Positions 23,534 to 36,330 of a stretch of 64,000 nucleotides of DNA are shown here, one piece after another. The notes below the pieces were generated by a model. That model saw nothing but the letters and a program-made list of their open reading frames with translations. It was not told the origin of the DNA and ran no database searches. Numbering within the stretch: position 1 is the first letter of the stretch; each line of letters begins with the position of its first letter. Origin of the DNA: Hydractinia symbiolongicarpus (lineage: Eukaryota; Cnidaria; Hydrozoa; Anthoathecata; Hydractiniidae); contig NC_079878.1 in NCBI RefSeq assembly GCF_029227915.1, forward strand, positions 27,055,501 to 27,119,500. Reading direction: 5' to 3'. Both the position numbers and the translations under genes were made by a program.

Positions 23534-26500
23534 GCTTGAGATAGTAGCTAAACATAGGCAGTTATATATTTATTGTAATCAATGATAGTTATGAGGGTGC
23601 CGACTCACCGGAAACGCCGCAAAAACCACAGGCTGTCGGCCCGGAGAAACCTGAATCAACCCGAAACAACATTTTTTTTAAACATTTATTACCATGATGT
23701 ATAATTTATTCTTTCAATGTCGAGCAGTGGTAGTGGATGTTAGACGTAAATCTCTGGTTATGACGGAGGCTTAGTAAACGCAATAAAAACGCGTATATCT
23801 ATATTGACATAAATGTTTGTCTTCTGGGTATTAACGAAGTCCATAGATACTTTAAAGTACAGCTACCGCGCCATTATAGCGCATTTGCATATCGGCACAT
23901 AACGGCATGGTTAAGGTACCCAATACCAACATAATGGTAGACTAATAGTCACTCCTCAACAGTGGAAGTTTTTTATATCATTTATTCGATAAATATAGCT
24001 GTAATAAAATCCCACACATAATAAACTAAGAGTAAACGACAAAATAGCACCTTCCTTCTTTGGGACAAAATTTAAATGAGACCAATGAGCCTTGCACGCA
24101 TAGCATGTCAGGCGCAATTCGGGCAATTTTGGACGGACCCAGGCTTTTCCGGATGGTTACATAACATATACAGCGTTTTCGGCAAGTCAGCACCCTCATT
24201 GGTAGCTGTGCACTTCAATGCAGAAAATATAACACATTGGTTTGAACCAGTATATTTTGTCACGATAACTATAGTTTTTAGGTTGTTATGCTTATCTTTT
24301 ATACTCTGTTAAGGTTTTCGGCATACATACTTTCTTAGCAGTGATTTTTAAAACTTAGTGTCTTTGGTGACTACAAACTACCATCAATCTCAAACACTTA
24401 CTCATTATTTTAGACTTTATTACCTAGACACAGAGTGCTTGTACTACAGACATGTGATGATCATCAAATAAACAAAGTACAACACATTTCTCACAGAATG
24501 AAAGTCAGTATAGATACATTGCAAAATCTACACTCAGCTCAAGTGATGGGTGATGTTTTGTTGTTTTTTTCTCACTTTTTAAAGAGCGTTATTTATTTTT
24601 CTTTAAGTCAAATTTCCTGGGAACCAGATTGCACATTTTCTAAAAAATTTGGAGTAATCGAGCACAAGTAAATATTAAAAAATAAAAAAATAACAAGAGC
24701 TATAGTCAGCTAGCTGAGTTTGGAAAAGGAAGTTTGTCGTGTTGATATACTGTATTGATATAATCTATAATGCTCTGTTTCTCCACCTCCTGCAAGAGAC
24801 AGTCAGATGGGCAATAATATTTTTTCAAACTAAGCAGTCTTATATTTATCAAATAATTTGTATATATATATATGTATATTTTTATATTGAGGATTTTCCA
24901 AGACCATATTTTAAATTTTGCTTCTATTATTCAAATTTTTGTACTGTTACCGTTAGTAATAAAATAAACATGGCAAGGAGTAAAACAAATCGTTTTTTGA
25001 ATCATTTTGAAGCATAAAATTATTCAGGAAAGTTTTATTGCTCATGTCCCACCCAAAATTTTATGAATCTAACTTCAAAAAATTGCTAGGTGTATGCTTA
25101 GTGTACTCCATCATCATTTAATATACTTTGTGTTGTGTTTCCAGCTGCTTTTATAAATTCAGTATAGATGATACTCTGTAAAACACTTGACACATGTTGT
25201 CAGAATAGTGCAACTTCATGAGTAAATGCTCATTAACTTTTGAAAAATGTTGAGTGGCAAAAGTGGCAAACCTCTGATTTTAAGTTAAGCAAGAAATGAG
25301 TATTATGAGTATTGAATGTAATTGTATATAATAAAATATCACAAAAGAACTAAATTAATTTATTGTACGACCCATTGCATTTTGTGTAAAGGTTTCTTTT
25401 ATTCCAAACTGCAAATCCCATTGTTACCATTATCATATATACCCAACAGAGCCACAGGTCTTTTTGTGAAAAAGTTATTTAATAATGTATCTAGTGTAAT
25501 AATTATTTTTACTATAACTTTTACTATAAGATGTTTTAGGAAAGCATGAAAGAAATTTGATAAAGATAAATTTCTATTTTGTCATTTTAGTAAATTTTAC
25601 GACTAGCTTTTATGTATGGTATATTTTGACTGATGATGACAATGAAACAATCCGTATTTTATCTTGAAAATTTTTACTCCACTTGTGCTGTTACATCACT
25701 TGAAATTACTGTATTTTTTGTATGACTCTGGAGTTTACTTCTGAAAACAATAAATTAGTTACATATTTACCAATTCTACTTTCAGTTGAAAAGTCTTGTA
25801 TAGAATATAAACAGGATATATATAGTATGTATTGAAAACAAAACAATGTAGGAAAAACAGATTAATTGATGTTTTTTTAGTTGGGAAACTGGATAGGAAT
25901 TAAGATTAAAAACTTTTTTGGTTGAGATTAAAACACATTAAGAAATTTACTTTAGAACCTTCTGTCTGTGACAATTATAAAAAAATAGGTAAAGCGTATA
26001 TTTACAAAAATTGCATTTTAGATGTTGTCGTCTCTGCTACTATTTTGATTTGATAGGTAAAAATATTTGGCTTACAGTTTTGATTATATATTCAGAAAGT
26101 TGAAAATAATTTATAAACATTGGGTAAGTTATACAGTTAAAGTCAAAAATTGAAGTGAAGGATTGTTTAGTTTATTATTCTTTTATTTATTGTTGTTATG
26201 GACACTTGTATTTTAAAATAATCTGTGGAAGTCAATGCTCAAGTGTAAAATTCAATAGACTTTTTTAAAAATTATGGAAGTTCAGTATTATAGTTGTGAC
26301 AGATTTGGTAAAACATATTACAGATATTTACAGATAATCAGTTGTTAACTAACTTCTTTTTAATAAGGTGGTAATGCAACAGGTTATACATTTATACTAC
26401 ATAAATCCGGAAAACAATTTTGCAGTAGACACAATGTTCGTATAAATGCTAACCAGTATTAATTAATATTATTCAAATTTTAAATCAGTATTAGATTAAA

Positions 26501-27240
26501 GAAAACTTACATATATAGTACATAAATTATAAAGCACAGTTTTAGCAAAATGAACACAAGAAAATTGGTCAGATTTATTTTTTTGCTCATAGTTATTATA
26601 AGTTCCCTTTTTTAATAATTTCAGATAATTGCTAGTAAAAATTTAAAGTGGTGATGTAGATTCATTTTGTAATTCTATGTCCTATCGTGTCAATTTAAAA
26701 TATTTGATATTTGTTAGTTTCAGTAGTAAGTTCAGGAACAAATAATTTTTGACAAAATATTTTGAGAAGTAGTTTTTTTTAAAAAAGTTTGTTTTAATAT
26801 TGTTTCATGGATTATATTTAGTCTTGCTTATATTGCAATTTCGGACAATACGTATTATTATTTATTTATTTTTTTTGTCACAGTTTTGATTTTAAGCTTA
26901 TTTTATATTCCTTTTTACGACGTTTTTACTACCTTTTCTACAAGAAAAATTTAGGAAAATGCACAAGTAGTAAAAAAGTGCCAGAGTTAATTGTAACTTC
27001 ACAAAAACTTTCCGTTACAAAAAGGATTTTCAAGTTTGTAACAAAAAATAGAAATTTCTTTTGTTTGTTTTTATTATAACTAGATACGAATTCAACTTAA
27101 AATATGGTTTATAAGTAGCATAGTGGGAGTAGGTAGTTGAAATTCACCCTGTGACTTGTTTTATTACCTAACATTTTTTCAGTTTTTTTTCCCGGTTGTT
27201 AACTTTACTAATGACTTCTCAGACTACTATTCGCTTTGTA
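23534..27240. other. Long AT-rich non-coding stretch
   Basis: No gene, RNA or transposon boundary could be supported. Short frames at 24076, 24435, 24739 and 25322 lack recognisable motifs and have the composition of the surrounding DNA. Confidence 0.5.
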
Positions 27241-27267
27241 CCCAGATCTTTTTTTAAAACGTCGTAT

Positions 27268-27650
27268 CGGACTCCTTTCCAACTTCGTTCCCAAGTTTGG
27301 TATTTTGTGTAAAATATTAAGAAACGTTATCGGACTCTTTTCCAACCTTGTACCCAAAAATATTAAGAATTTCATAACGGACTCCTTTCCAACTTTGTAC
27401 CCAGGGCCTTTATTATTTTGCATGAACACATGAAGAGACGTCGGGTCGGACTCCTTTCCAACTTTATTCCCAGGGTGTTTTGATATTTTGCATAAAATTA
27501 TTCAACATCGTATCGGACTCCTTTTTATATTTGTACCCAGGGCCCGATTCCTTTCAACTCTGTACCCAGGGCTTTTATTATTTTGTATGACGGTATGAAG
27601 AGAGGTCGTATCGGACTCTTTTCCAACTCTGTACCCAGGATCCTTTATTA
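27268..27650. repeat. Interspersed copies of the CGGACTCCTTTCCAAC core
   Basis: The core, sometimes degenerate, begins at 27268, 27331, 27378, 27447, 27514, 27544 and 27612. Most copies sit in a longer ~65-70 bp unit that continues with TTTGTACCCAGGGC and TTTATTATTTTG. This is the same core as at 22.42 kb but in a longer, older-looking unit. The 65- and 73-codon frames on either strand follow the repeat and are not supported as genes. Confidence 0.88.
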
Positions 27651-27940
27651 TCTTGTGATTTCCGGGGTAATTCATATAATTTTTTCATGCATGTAAAATA
27701 GGAAAATATGTTAAATATCTTTTATTAATTCTCAGAAACATCGAACAGAATGCGAAAATTTGCTCTAGAAATAAAGTAGTTCATTTTTAAGCAGATCCTG
27801 GTATTTTAACAAATTTCAAGCTTTAATTGACATGACAGGAAAAGTGCTAACACAGCCAAAAGACTATGTTTGAAAACCCCCGGACCAAATAGATATAGAC
27901 AATATGGCATTCAGGTGTTTATTTGAGTCTAGCATAGTAA
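27651..27940. other. AT-rich spacer
   Basis: Nothing recognisable. Confidence 0.5.
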
Positions 27941-28110
27941 TATGTGAAGTAATTTATGGAGGTGTTGCTAAATTCATGTGTAGGTTCAAATCCTGTCACA
28001 GACATTCTCTAGCTCGTATGCAGCTATATAACATGGACAACGGGCACATCGTCTGTGAGCCCGGCATGATTTAGCACTTTCGTTAAGTTATATTAATAAA
28101 GTTTTATTGT
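27941..28110 (+). mobile_element. Possible SINE remnant with B-box
   Basis: GGTTCAAATCC (27983-27993) is a perfect RNA polymerase III B-box, with TCTAGCATAGTAATATG about 50 bases upstream as a poor A-box. A GC-richer body follows (ACGGGCACATCGTC, GAGCCCGGCATGA) and then an AT-rich tail. The head does not fold as a tRNA that I can see, so a degraded tRNA-derived SINE is the best reading. Confidence 0.35.
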
Positions 28111-28537
28111 TTTTTCATTTTTTTTGCAATCCAATTAAAATTTGCTCTGATAGATTACTTCACATATTCTTTTTTTCTTTAATGTAAGCACCAATGTTTT
28201 CACTGTCTTAACGATCATAATTACCCTCATCTGTGGAGCAACGCTGCTTTTGAGCTGACCGATTTCCTTTGAATTAGAGTATTTCAGGTTTCAAGAAAAC
28301 AGTGCCAATAGGGCCAGTATTATTTCGCAGTTAGTTTATGTTAGAAAAGAAAATAATTCAAACAAAAAAATTCCAGCAGTTTAACAAAGAACAGCATGAG
28401 TTGCTTTTGTTTTTCGCAATATTCGCAATCAGGTTGCTCTTATTTTGTTTTAAAACAATTGTTTTTAGTTTTTATTAAGCGTGCATCTCGACTCAAAATG
28501 TTTTTCTTCGCACATAATGCGTCAATAAAGCCACTTA
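28111..28537. other. AT-rich non-coding spacer
   Basis: No feature is recognised before the TA site of the pogo-like element. Confidence 0.5.
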
Positions 28538-29703
28538 TACCGTCAATGATGGAGTAAGAGCTCGGGGCGCTTATTTAAAATATTTATGTTTTTTTTGGGG
28601 AGAGCTTTTTCGGCAGGGGCGCATATTTAAGCAGGGGCGCATATTAACTCTACTAAAATAAAAACAAATGAAATGTGTCATTTCATTTCTTTCTTTTCAC
28701 TTTTAACGAACAACATCTAAACAAAAATTAATCTATCTCAATGTTTTCATCTTCGTCTTCGTCTTAGTGGTCTGAATCGACTGTGAGAAACTCGCGTGTT
28801 GCTGTGACAACATTTTCATCTATTTGCATCAGTATCTTTCTCAGTTAAGATGGAAGCTGCCTTTCTAAGATGTCCAGTGAATACGATCGTTTTCTGATCC
28901 GTCTGTGGCAAGGTTCAGTGCACATTATTTAAAAGAGGTTTTTATATTTTCTGGAATATTTTTTTCCCAAGCCTCCAGGATCAATTTTACGATTGTACGT
29001 CGGGGTGGAGGTTTTAAAGTTTCCCCCAGTTGCGAGCTTGCTAATTCCTTTTTCCTTTAGCCAATCATCGTATTTTTCTGTTGCATGAGCTTTGAAGGGT
29101 TCGTTCCAGCTTGCGTCCGGAGCTCGAATATATTGTGTACAGCTGCCTGGTACATTAAATACGTCAATCTTTTTGGAGTGTAGAGAACATTTTACACTGT
29201 CCTCGATGTGACATTCATAAGAATCCCAAACAAGATAGCGACGGGTAAATTAGAAAGCTCCGAGAACTTTATTAAGCATATATTGGTTAGTTCAGTGTTC
29301 ATTCAGCCGTTTGGGGATGATACTATATAGCAACTTTTTAACTCTTTGTCCATTGCGGCTGACTCACGCTTTACACCTTTAAAAACAATAAAAATTGTTT
29401 TTACCGTCACTGTATTTTCCCTAAGCCGTCCACTGTTGTAGAAGAAACCATACCTATGACATTAGCAGCCTTGTATGGATGTTTCATAGACAAGCGGCGG
29501 ACATTTAAAACAAATGCTACCAAATTATCAAAAAGTTGATCTGGAACTTTTTGTTGTTTTTTATGCCTTATTCCAAATAAGCGCCCCCTCCTGATAGCCG
29601 TGTAATGAAATAAGCGCCCCACTAGCTATAGAAAGGGGGCGGTTATTCAAGCAGCGGCGCTTAGTGAAAAAATGTCTCTTAGGGGGTAGTGTCATTTACG
29701 GTA
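28538..29703 (-). mobile_element. pogo-like DNA transposon, degraded
   Basis: TA at 28538 is followed by CCGTCAATGATGG. The right end, reverse-complemented, is CCGTAAATGACACTACC with TA at 29702-29703. Subterminal GGGGCGCTTATTT and AAGCGCCCC repeats mark both sides (28562-28650 and 29577-29670). The interior encodes a broken transposase on the minus strand. The MITEs at 15657 and 54384 share this end structure. Confidence 0.75.
28925..29622 (-). pseudogene. DDE_1-type pogo/Tigger transposase remnant
   Basis: Reading the minus strand and moving between frames, the order of segments fits the DDE_1 transposase family. There is a helical region with QKVPDQLFDNLVAFVLNVR and KHPYKA (about 29420-29560). 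Next comes a region with LVWDSYECHIEDSVK, holding the second catalytic Asp (about 29190-29237). Then follows FNVPGSCTQYI and APDASWNEPFKAH, with the third acidic residue, and finally EKYDDWLKEKGISK. The place where the first Asp is expected reads GMVSSTTV, so that residue seems lost. At least two frame changes and a stop are present. Only about the C-terminal two thirds can be followed. It cannot make an active enzyme. Confidence 0.75.
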
Positions 29704-30049
29704 ATCATATAGTATAATGCTACGTGCGTTGAGTCAATATCAGTAAGTAATATGTGCAAGAACCATCAGAATAAGTAAATTCTGAAGACTTTTTGGTTTA
29801 CTACAGTCTGACGTACGTCCTTTTTTTTTCTTTGTCTAGCTAACTTACTCTCTGGTACTATTGACGAAAAATAATGTCGTTGCTTGTTGAGATGTTTGGT
29901 CTTGGATTTCTTTACTGTGACCGAGCAAAGTAACTAAGCCTGTTCGGTCTGGGGTATTTCAAACATATTATTATGACTGGGAGGATCTTTGTCTAATAAT
30001 TTGTCTAATATACCACTACACTATCTGCTTTAAAGTTCAATTCTTATAT
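29704..30049. other. Non-coding spacer
   Basis: No gene or repeat boundary recognised. Confidence 0.5.
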
Positions 30050-33000
30050 TCTAGAGTCTAGACCAAATTTTCAGATTTTGTTTAAGGTTTCTGATAACCA
30101 AATAAAAGTTATTTAACATATTTTCCGTTTTTTGCATAGTCCGTATGAATAAAAGCCAAAATTGCCCTAAAATCCGTTTTTTCCAGATTTTTGTTTAAAA
30201 TATGAAAAAATCGGGTAATCGGTTTTATCACTTAACCAAAATTTTCAGAAAGATTCCCTTAGGATTCTCCTAAGGATAATCCTAACAAGAGTTATTGTAT
30301 TTTCCCCATTATAAGGGTTTCATAGAAGGCAGTTTTGAGTAATAGCCAATATCTACAGCTTTGAGAGATATGGGACCTAAATATTTCTCATACAGGGGTC
30401 TATTAGATAGATGAAAACGTTCCCAAAGCATGGAGTCCGTCAAGTGGATAAAACAAAAAATGTGAGCAATCTTCAGGCTGTTGGAAAAGATTTTTAGAAC
30501 ACAATGAATTTTTAGGGAAAAAAAAATGTTTTTAAGATTTTGTAATCTCAACTTCCAAACTAAACTTTCCGTATTATAAAATCTGTCCCCTTTAAGGCGG
30601 TTCTCCTAGAAAAAAAACTATATCGCAGAGAATTGTCTTTTCTGAAGATACCTGATGAGCTAAAAATTTAATTGATTGGTTGCCATGGTTACCCGTTGCT
30701 ATGGGCAAAATATGACATTTTGCTGCTCGACGCCTAACCAAATAACTGAATAACATGTACTATTTCAAACGTTTTTGGCCGCGTAGGTTCCTCAAGGGTC
30801 ACGTGTATGGATTAAGTGAAACGCATTTTCGTAAGGCTGACTCGTCTGAGAACTGATGCGGTATTTTTTAGACGAAAGAAAAGCTAACACAGGACGGAAC
30901 AGGCAATACCTCGACAACAGAACTGAAAGGCAAAACGTGAATTGAAAATCGGTTTCATTTAAACACTAAGTGGTACTAAGGCCTGCAATGACAGAAGAAA
31001 TTGTAAAGTGTGTGTGCTTCGATCTTGAGAATTCTTGTTTCGCGTGGATTTCAAACTTAAACGGCGAAAAAGTTGTTTAAAGATTATTTTATGGACATTC
31101 TTGACTTGTGGATCGACAAAAGCACTATAAGTCTTAGGTCTAATTGATGACGAGTTCACTTTGGTGGGTACACTGTTAATGAAGCTTTGTGACTGCTTGT
31201 GCAACAATACGTTTGACTGTTTGGAACTGTAATTTATTATCTTCAGAGGCTCGAAAGTGGAATCTAGCAATTTTCAGGCGTTAAACACGGAACAAGATGC
31301 AGAAAGCTTCCTGAAATGACAAAAATGGTCGCTATTGGCGTTGCTATGCAGTTTTTTTGCGCTTTGTTGCGAAAAGTACCGGATTGCACAATATAAACCG
31401 AAATTTATAACTAGCGCTACTTACCACCGTATTCTAAGATGAATTTGTCGTCTGAAAACAGGTAAGAGACAATTCTTGAAATTTAGACATTTTATCTAGG
31501 GGAACCAAAGGATCTGGCTTTGTATCCGAGATCAATATTAGCATCTGTTTGAAACATATCAATTTATGAAAGCACTGGAAGTGAGTTTTCGCAAATTTGA
31601 ATAACATACGACAGACTTTTCAAAATTAATTTAAACTTAGCTTGGTGGTGTGTCATGAAAGAAACATACCCGTAATGTCTGCTAGTTCTAGAACTTTTTT
31701 TACATTTTGGTTGACATTCCCGATAATTTCGTTATATACAAAGTTTATTATTTCCGTTTTTGAACTATTTTATATGATTGTAAATTTGAATTAAATTGCG
31801 AGTGTTTTACGTGCCCCAACTTTTTAATAAGTTTTCCCTCAATAAAAAAAATTCTGTTGTAAATTTTAGGTCTTTACTGGCATAAAATTTAGGTAGTAAT
31901 TTCAAGTAATATCCAACATCTGACAACCAAATAAAAGTTATTTAACATATATTCCGGTTTTTACATAGTTCGCACGAATAAACGCCAAAAATCTGGTAAA
32001 ATCTGGTAAGCGGATTCATCACGTGACCAAAATTTTACAGAAAGATTCCAATAGATACATTTATAAAGTCAGTAAGTAATATAACTATGCAGCATAGCAA
32101 AAAATACATATTAAAGAAAACGGCAGGGTGGAGGGGAGGGGAAGGGCGGTCCTCCCCTCAATAAGATCTAATAGGATGAAAATTGACGGAGCTCTTCAAA
32201 ATTATGTAATACTACATATACATTGTTAGAACCATCCATCTCCCATCATTACGACCAGTCACTTTTTTATTTAAGCCCCTTAACCCTATTCGGTCCGGGG
32301 TTTTTCGAACATACTATGACCGGGGGGGGGGGGGGGGGGGCGGATTCCGCCCCCCCTCAATAACTTTTCATAGGTTTGTTCAAATTGAATCAAACTTGGC
32401 ACACCTATATTACGTCATAAAATGAACAAAATGGCGCCAATAAACTTTTGCTTGCGTCAGCACATTTTCTGTGACGTCATCAGAAGCTTGAAAATTGTTA
32501 AAAATGCCACTATCTGCTTGAAATATAATTACTTTTGTTCTAGAGCAAATTTTAACATTCTGTTTGAAGTTTCTGAAAGCTAAATAAAAGTTATTTAACA
32601 TATCTTCCGGTTTTTACATAGATCGGATAAAAAATTGCCAAAAAATGCCCGAAAATCCGTTTTTTCCGATTTTCGGGTAAAATCCGACGAAATCGGGAAA
32701 TCGGATTAGTCACGTGTTCAAATTATTCTAAATGATTCTTCTTGATGAAACAAATTTGTGTTGCAAGTTTCAAGTTCTAAGGATATTCCTAACAGGAGTT
32801 ATTATATTTTCCCCCTTATAAGGATTTCATAGAGATTATTAGGGGTAGTTTCGAGTAATGGTCAATATCAAAGCCTTTGAAAGGTATGGGACCTAAAAAA
32901 TTAGCAAGCAGGTGTCTAATAGATAAATGTTGAAACTCAGTAAGTATCATAGCCATATAACAAAGCAATCAGGAGTTATTAAAAAAAAACCGTCAGGGGG

Positions 33001-34050
33001 GGGCGGAATCCGCCCCCCCCCGGACCGAATAGGGTTAACGGGGTGAAACAACCCATCCCATACAGCATTGTATAATTATTAAACGTTCTTAAAACATGGA
33101 GCCGTCAAGTGGAAAAAAACAAAAAAAAAGAAAGCGATATTCACACTGTTGTAAAAAATCTTTAGAACCAAATACATTTTTAAGGTGAAAAATTGTGGTA
33201 TTTGTTTTAAAGATTTTGTACCTTATTGAGAAAATTAAGTTATGTAAAATGACACATTTGGTCCCAGGCACAAAATAACTTTGCAACTTTCTTTTTCGTT
33301 AATAAAACAATTGAATTGCAAAAATTCTTTTTTATGAAAACTTTATTAAAATAAATGCATTTTCTGCGATCTGCGTTTTCTTTTTTGTTATCATTTTCTA
33401 TGAAAGATATATTAAATTCATATTTTTAAATAAAAAAAGGTCCAATCACAAAAGATCTCTTCGAACATTTTAAAGTGTACGCTCCGTGGATGAGCATGCT
33501 TGAAAGCCCAGTGAGAGTTCTCATAAAAACAATTTCAACTGCCAAAGTAAACTGTCCGTATTATCAAATTTGTCCACTTTATCCGATCCGAGATCAATAT
33601 CAGCATCTGTTTGAAATATCTCAATTTATGAAAGCACTGGAAGTGAGTTTTCGCAAGTTTGAATAACTTGTGACAACTTGTGACTGTCCAAAATGAATTT
33701 GAGAAACTTTACCTGTAACGTCAGGCTTGTTAATTGCGTGCAAACAGAATGTGAAAAAAGTTCTGGAACTTTTTTCACATTGTGTTTGACATTCCCAATA
33801 ATTTAACAAAGAATCTTATTTTTCGGTTTTTAACTATTTTATATGATTGGTAAATTGGATAAAAATGCGGGAAAAAACGAATATCGGGTGTTTCACGTGT
33901 CTCAATTTTTTACATATATTCTCTTAATAAAATAAATTCTGTTGTCATATTTTAAATTTTACAGATATAAAGTTTTTAGAGAAATTTAGGGAGTAATTTC
34001 TAGTAATAGCCAATATCTAACAATTTTGGAAAGATGAGACATAAAAATTT
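30050..34050. repeat. Block of related repeat copies around the TTAA MITE
   Basis: Phrases recur several times in the same order. AAATAAAAGTTATTTAACATAT with TTCCG and GTTTTT is at about 30095, 31930 and 32582. AGCATCTGTTTGAAA with ATGAAAGCACTGGAAGTGAG is at about 31540 and 33600. TTGACATTCCC, ACTATTTTATATGATTG and AATTCTGTTGT follow both of these. GGAG(T)CCGTCAAGTGG is at about 30430 and 33100. The copies are direct repeats offset by about 2.05 kb, so the block probably grew by nested insertion and duplication. Short frames at 30309, 30959 and 33089 are not supported as genes. Confidence 0.7.
32280..33038. mobile_element. piggyBac-like MITE with TTAA target site
   Basis: TTAA at 32280 and TTAA at 33035 flank a 751-bp element. 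Its ends, CCCTATTCGGTCCGGG on the left and the same sequence reverse-complemented on the right, are perfect over at least 14 bases. TTAA duplication with a CCC start is characteristic of piggyBac-type elements. Just inside the left end is a G run of about 20 bases, and both ends carry GCGGAATCCGCC-like palindromes. There is no transposase frame. Confidence 0.8.
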
Positions 34051-34224
34051 AGCAGCTTTCACCTTAAGACATTGACGTTAAATTAATGTTATTGACGTCG
34101 CGACGTTAAATGTGTCGATCAACATTTGAGACAACTTTTCCAATCACGTCACAGGAAAATGAACATGTCCACATTGCCTCTTGCGGCCATACGAATACAC
34201 TCATCGTATTTTATATTATAGACG
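34051..34224. other. Short non-coding spacer
   Basis: Nothing recognised before the inverted-repeat element. Confidence 0.4.
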
Positions 34225-36326
34225 ATACCTTATCGGGGAAAAAAAGTCGTGGAAAAGTGACTATATTGGCAAGTGACCTAATTTTTCTTCGACCAAAACT
34301 TCCCCCAATTTTTTTCCCCGACTAGCACCTGACTAAGAATTTACCTTAACTTTTTTTCTTTTAACGTAAACTATTTTTCTCATTGTTACCACCTTAATAA
34401 ATTGCAAGGAAGATAAAAAAGTATCGCGGCAATAAAAAACATAATGAAGACAAAAAGAGATTTTTCTCGTAGTTGTTTTGTATGAAAAACATACATGGAC
34501 AAATAAAAAAAATTGATTCAAATTCCCTTGGGAGGCTATCTACAGGAATCTCTATAATAATAATCGTATTTTGTCTGTTCAAAAGGGTTACCGATATTCC
34601 TCTGATCTTACCGCGAATTTTTAGAAACTAGGGGTTGTTTAATTGGAAATCTTATGATTTATCAAAATAAATTACAAAAATTAATTTATTTCCTTACATA
34701 ATTTAATTAATTTAATTGATAAACCTCTAATTTGAAAAAAAAATTAAGTGATTAAAATGAATTCATTATTTAAATGCGCCATTTTTAATAATAATTTACC
34801 CCCGTGACCTTAATCGCCGATTCCGCCCAGGAGCCACAGAAAACAAATAGGATGGTTTTACTGACAGTTTAACTGACTTTGTTTTGACCGCTCGCACGTG
34901 TATACCAATCAAAACGTCTGATTCTTTGAAAAACGAATCAAGACTTTCGCGGCCTAGACATGCCAACGAAGAAACATGATGGCCATTTTAGTTTTTAAAA
35001 AGTAATGGTGGTCAGTGTTGTTTCTAAGTCTGTTTCACCTTTTTGTCTTCTATAAGCTTTTTATTTTCATAACATTGATTTTTTGTATGTTCTAAAATGT
35101 TAGGATAAATATATTGTCACGTTTTTTTTAGCTACGTACAGATCTTAAACGCACCAGTTTTAGGAGTTTTGGCTAGGAACAAATATTCTATTAGCTAATA
35201 GCCTTACTTTTTACTAATTTTGTTTGGTATAGGAGGTTTTTCTCCAACCCAACATTAATTTTTATGTCGAGGATGTAGCCACTTAGCTAGCTCATATATT
35301 AACCTAAAAAGTGAGTGTTAAAATTCAGTTTGGCTATTAATATGGCAATATTCTCAGCAATAAATCTTATGCCAAATGCAGGTTAACTAGCTACATCTTT
35401 AATTATTTTCATTAAAACTTTTTTTGCAAATAAAATAGCTGAGAAATTGCTTTAGCTGGAGGGGTAACGACAGGCTGTTTCCTGTGTTGTCATTTTAACC
35501 GAAGTTGATAATTTTTTTTTTTTTGAGAAGGGTACTGTTCAAGTCTGTTTAACTGTACTAAACGGTTCAGTCTGTGTTAACAATAGCCTGTTTTTGGAAA
35601 AGCCAGTTACGCCTATGCGGGTCATCCCACTGTAACAATTAATTTTTAAACTTTCTTGGGAATCACGCCTGTACGAATGTGCAACAATGTTTACCTGGAC
35701 TAACCGCTTAGCCCTGTGCAAGAAGTGAAGGACTGTTTCTTGTGTTTTATTTAAATAGAGTCTGCAAGAAAGTTTTTTTCAAAAGGGTATTATCCCTATA
35801 CACCTGTGTAACACCGTTTAACTGTACTAAGCGCTCAGTCCGGTGTCACGATTAATTTTTTAACTTTCACAAAAACTTATTCCGCAAAATAAAATAATAT
35901 TGACCAATTGTTTTTGCTATGGCGGATTCACAACGGTTGTAAACTGTGTTTTTATTTTAGCCTTTGTTGCGGAAAAGTTATTTTTTGAAAATATGTTACA
36001 GTTGCAACATTATAATGGTGTATGCGCTTCACTTGATTTACGACATACTACATACCTGTACTAAAGCGCTCCACCTGACTGTTTCGCACAGTTTGCAGTT
36101 CTTTTTAAGCGCTCTTTAGGGCGTTCAGCAACAGTTACTTGTGGTTCATCCCGGCGATTCGACACCGGGTGTCCCGGCTAGTATCAAATATTAGTCGGGA
36201 AAAAGTGACTTATTTGTAAAATTAGTCGGGGAAAAGTGACTTATTTTTCAAAAGTGACTTAATTTTTCCCCGACTTAATTTTATCTGACAAAATCTCCCC
36301 CCGACTTTTTTTCCCCGATAAGGTAT
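34225..36326. mobile_element. 2.1-kb element with ATACCTTATCGGGG ends
   Basis: The left end, ATACCTTATCGGGGAAAAA (34225), is matched by its exact reverse complement at the right end (to 36326). Subterminal sequence on the right repeats AGTCGGGGAAAAAGTGACTT several times (36190-36290), with looser versions on the left (34240-34320). The interior lacks a transposase that I can recognise. I see no certain target duplication. A related end fragment (TACCTTATCAGGAAC, then AGTCGGC and GTCACTTTTTGCCGAC) lies at 59180-59305. Confidence 0.65.
35450..36170 (+). repeat. Repeat shared with 48420-48880
   Basis: AACGACAGGCTGTTTCCT, TTTAACCGAAGTTG, GGTTGTAAACTGTGTTTTTAT, AAGCGCTC and TACTTGTGG with ATCCCGGCG occur in the same order here and at 48420-48880. 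Within this copy a cycle with CTGTTTAACTGTACTAA and CGGTTCAGTC / CGCTCAGTC also repeats (35540, 35815), suggesting an old tandem structure. No coding frame is supported. Confidence 0.65.
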
Positions 36327-36330
36327 AACA

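Noticed and set aside
30959-31270. Minus-strand 103-codon frame
   Set aside because: It lies in a repeat block, with no domain, splice or polyadenylation support.
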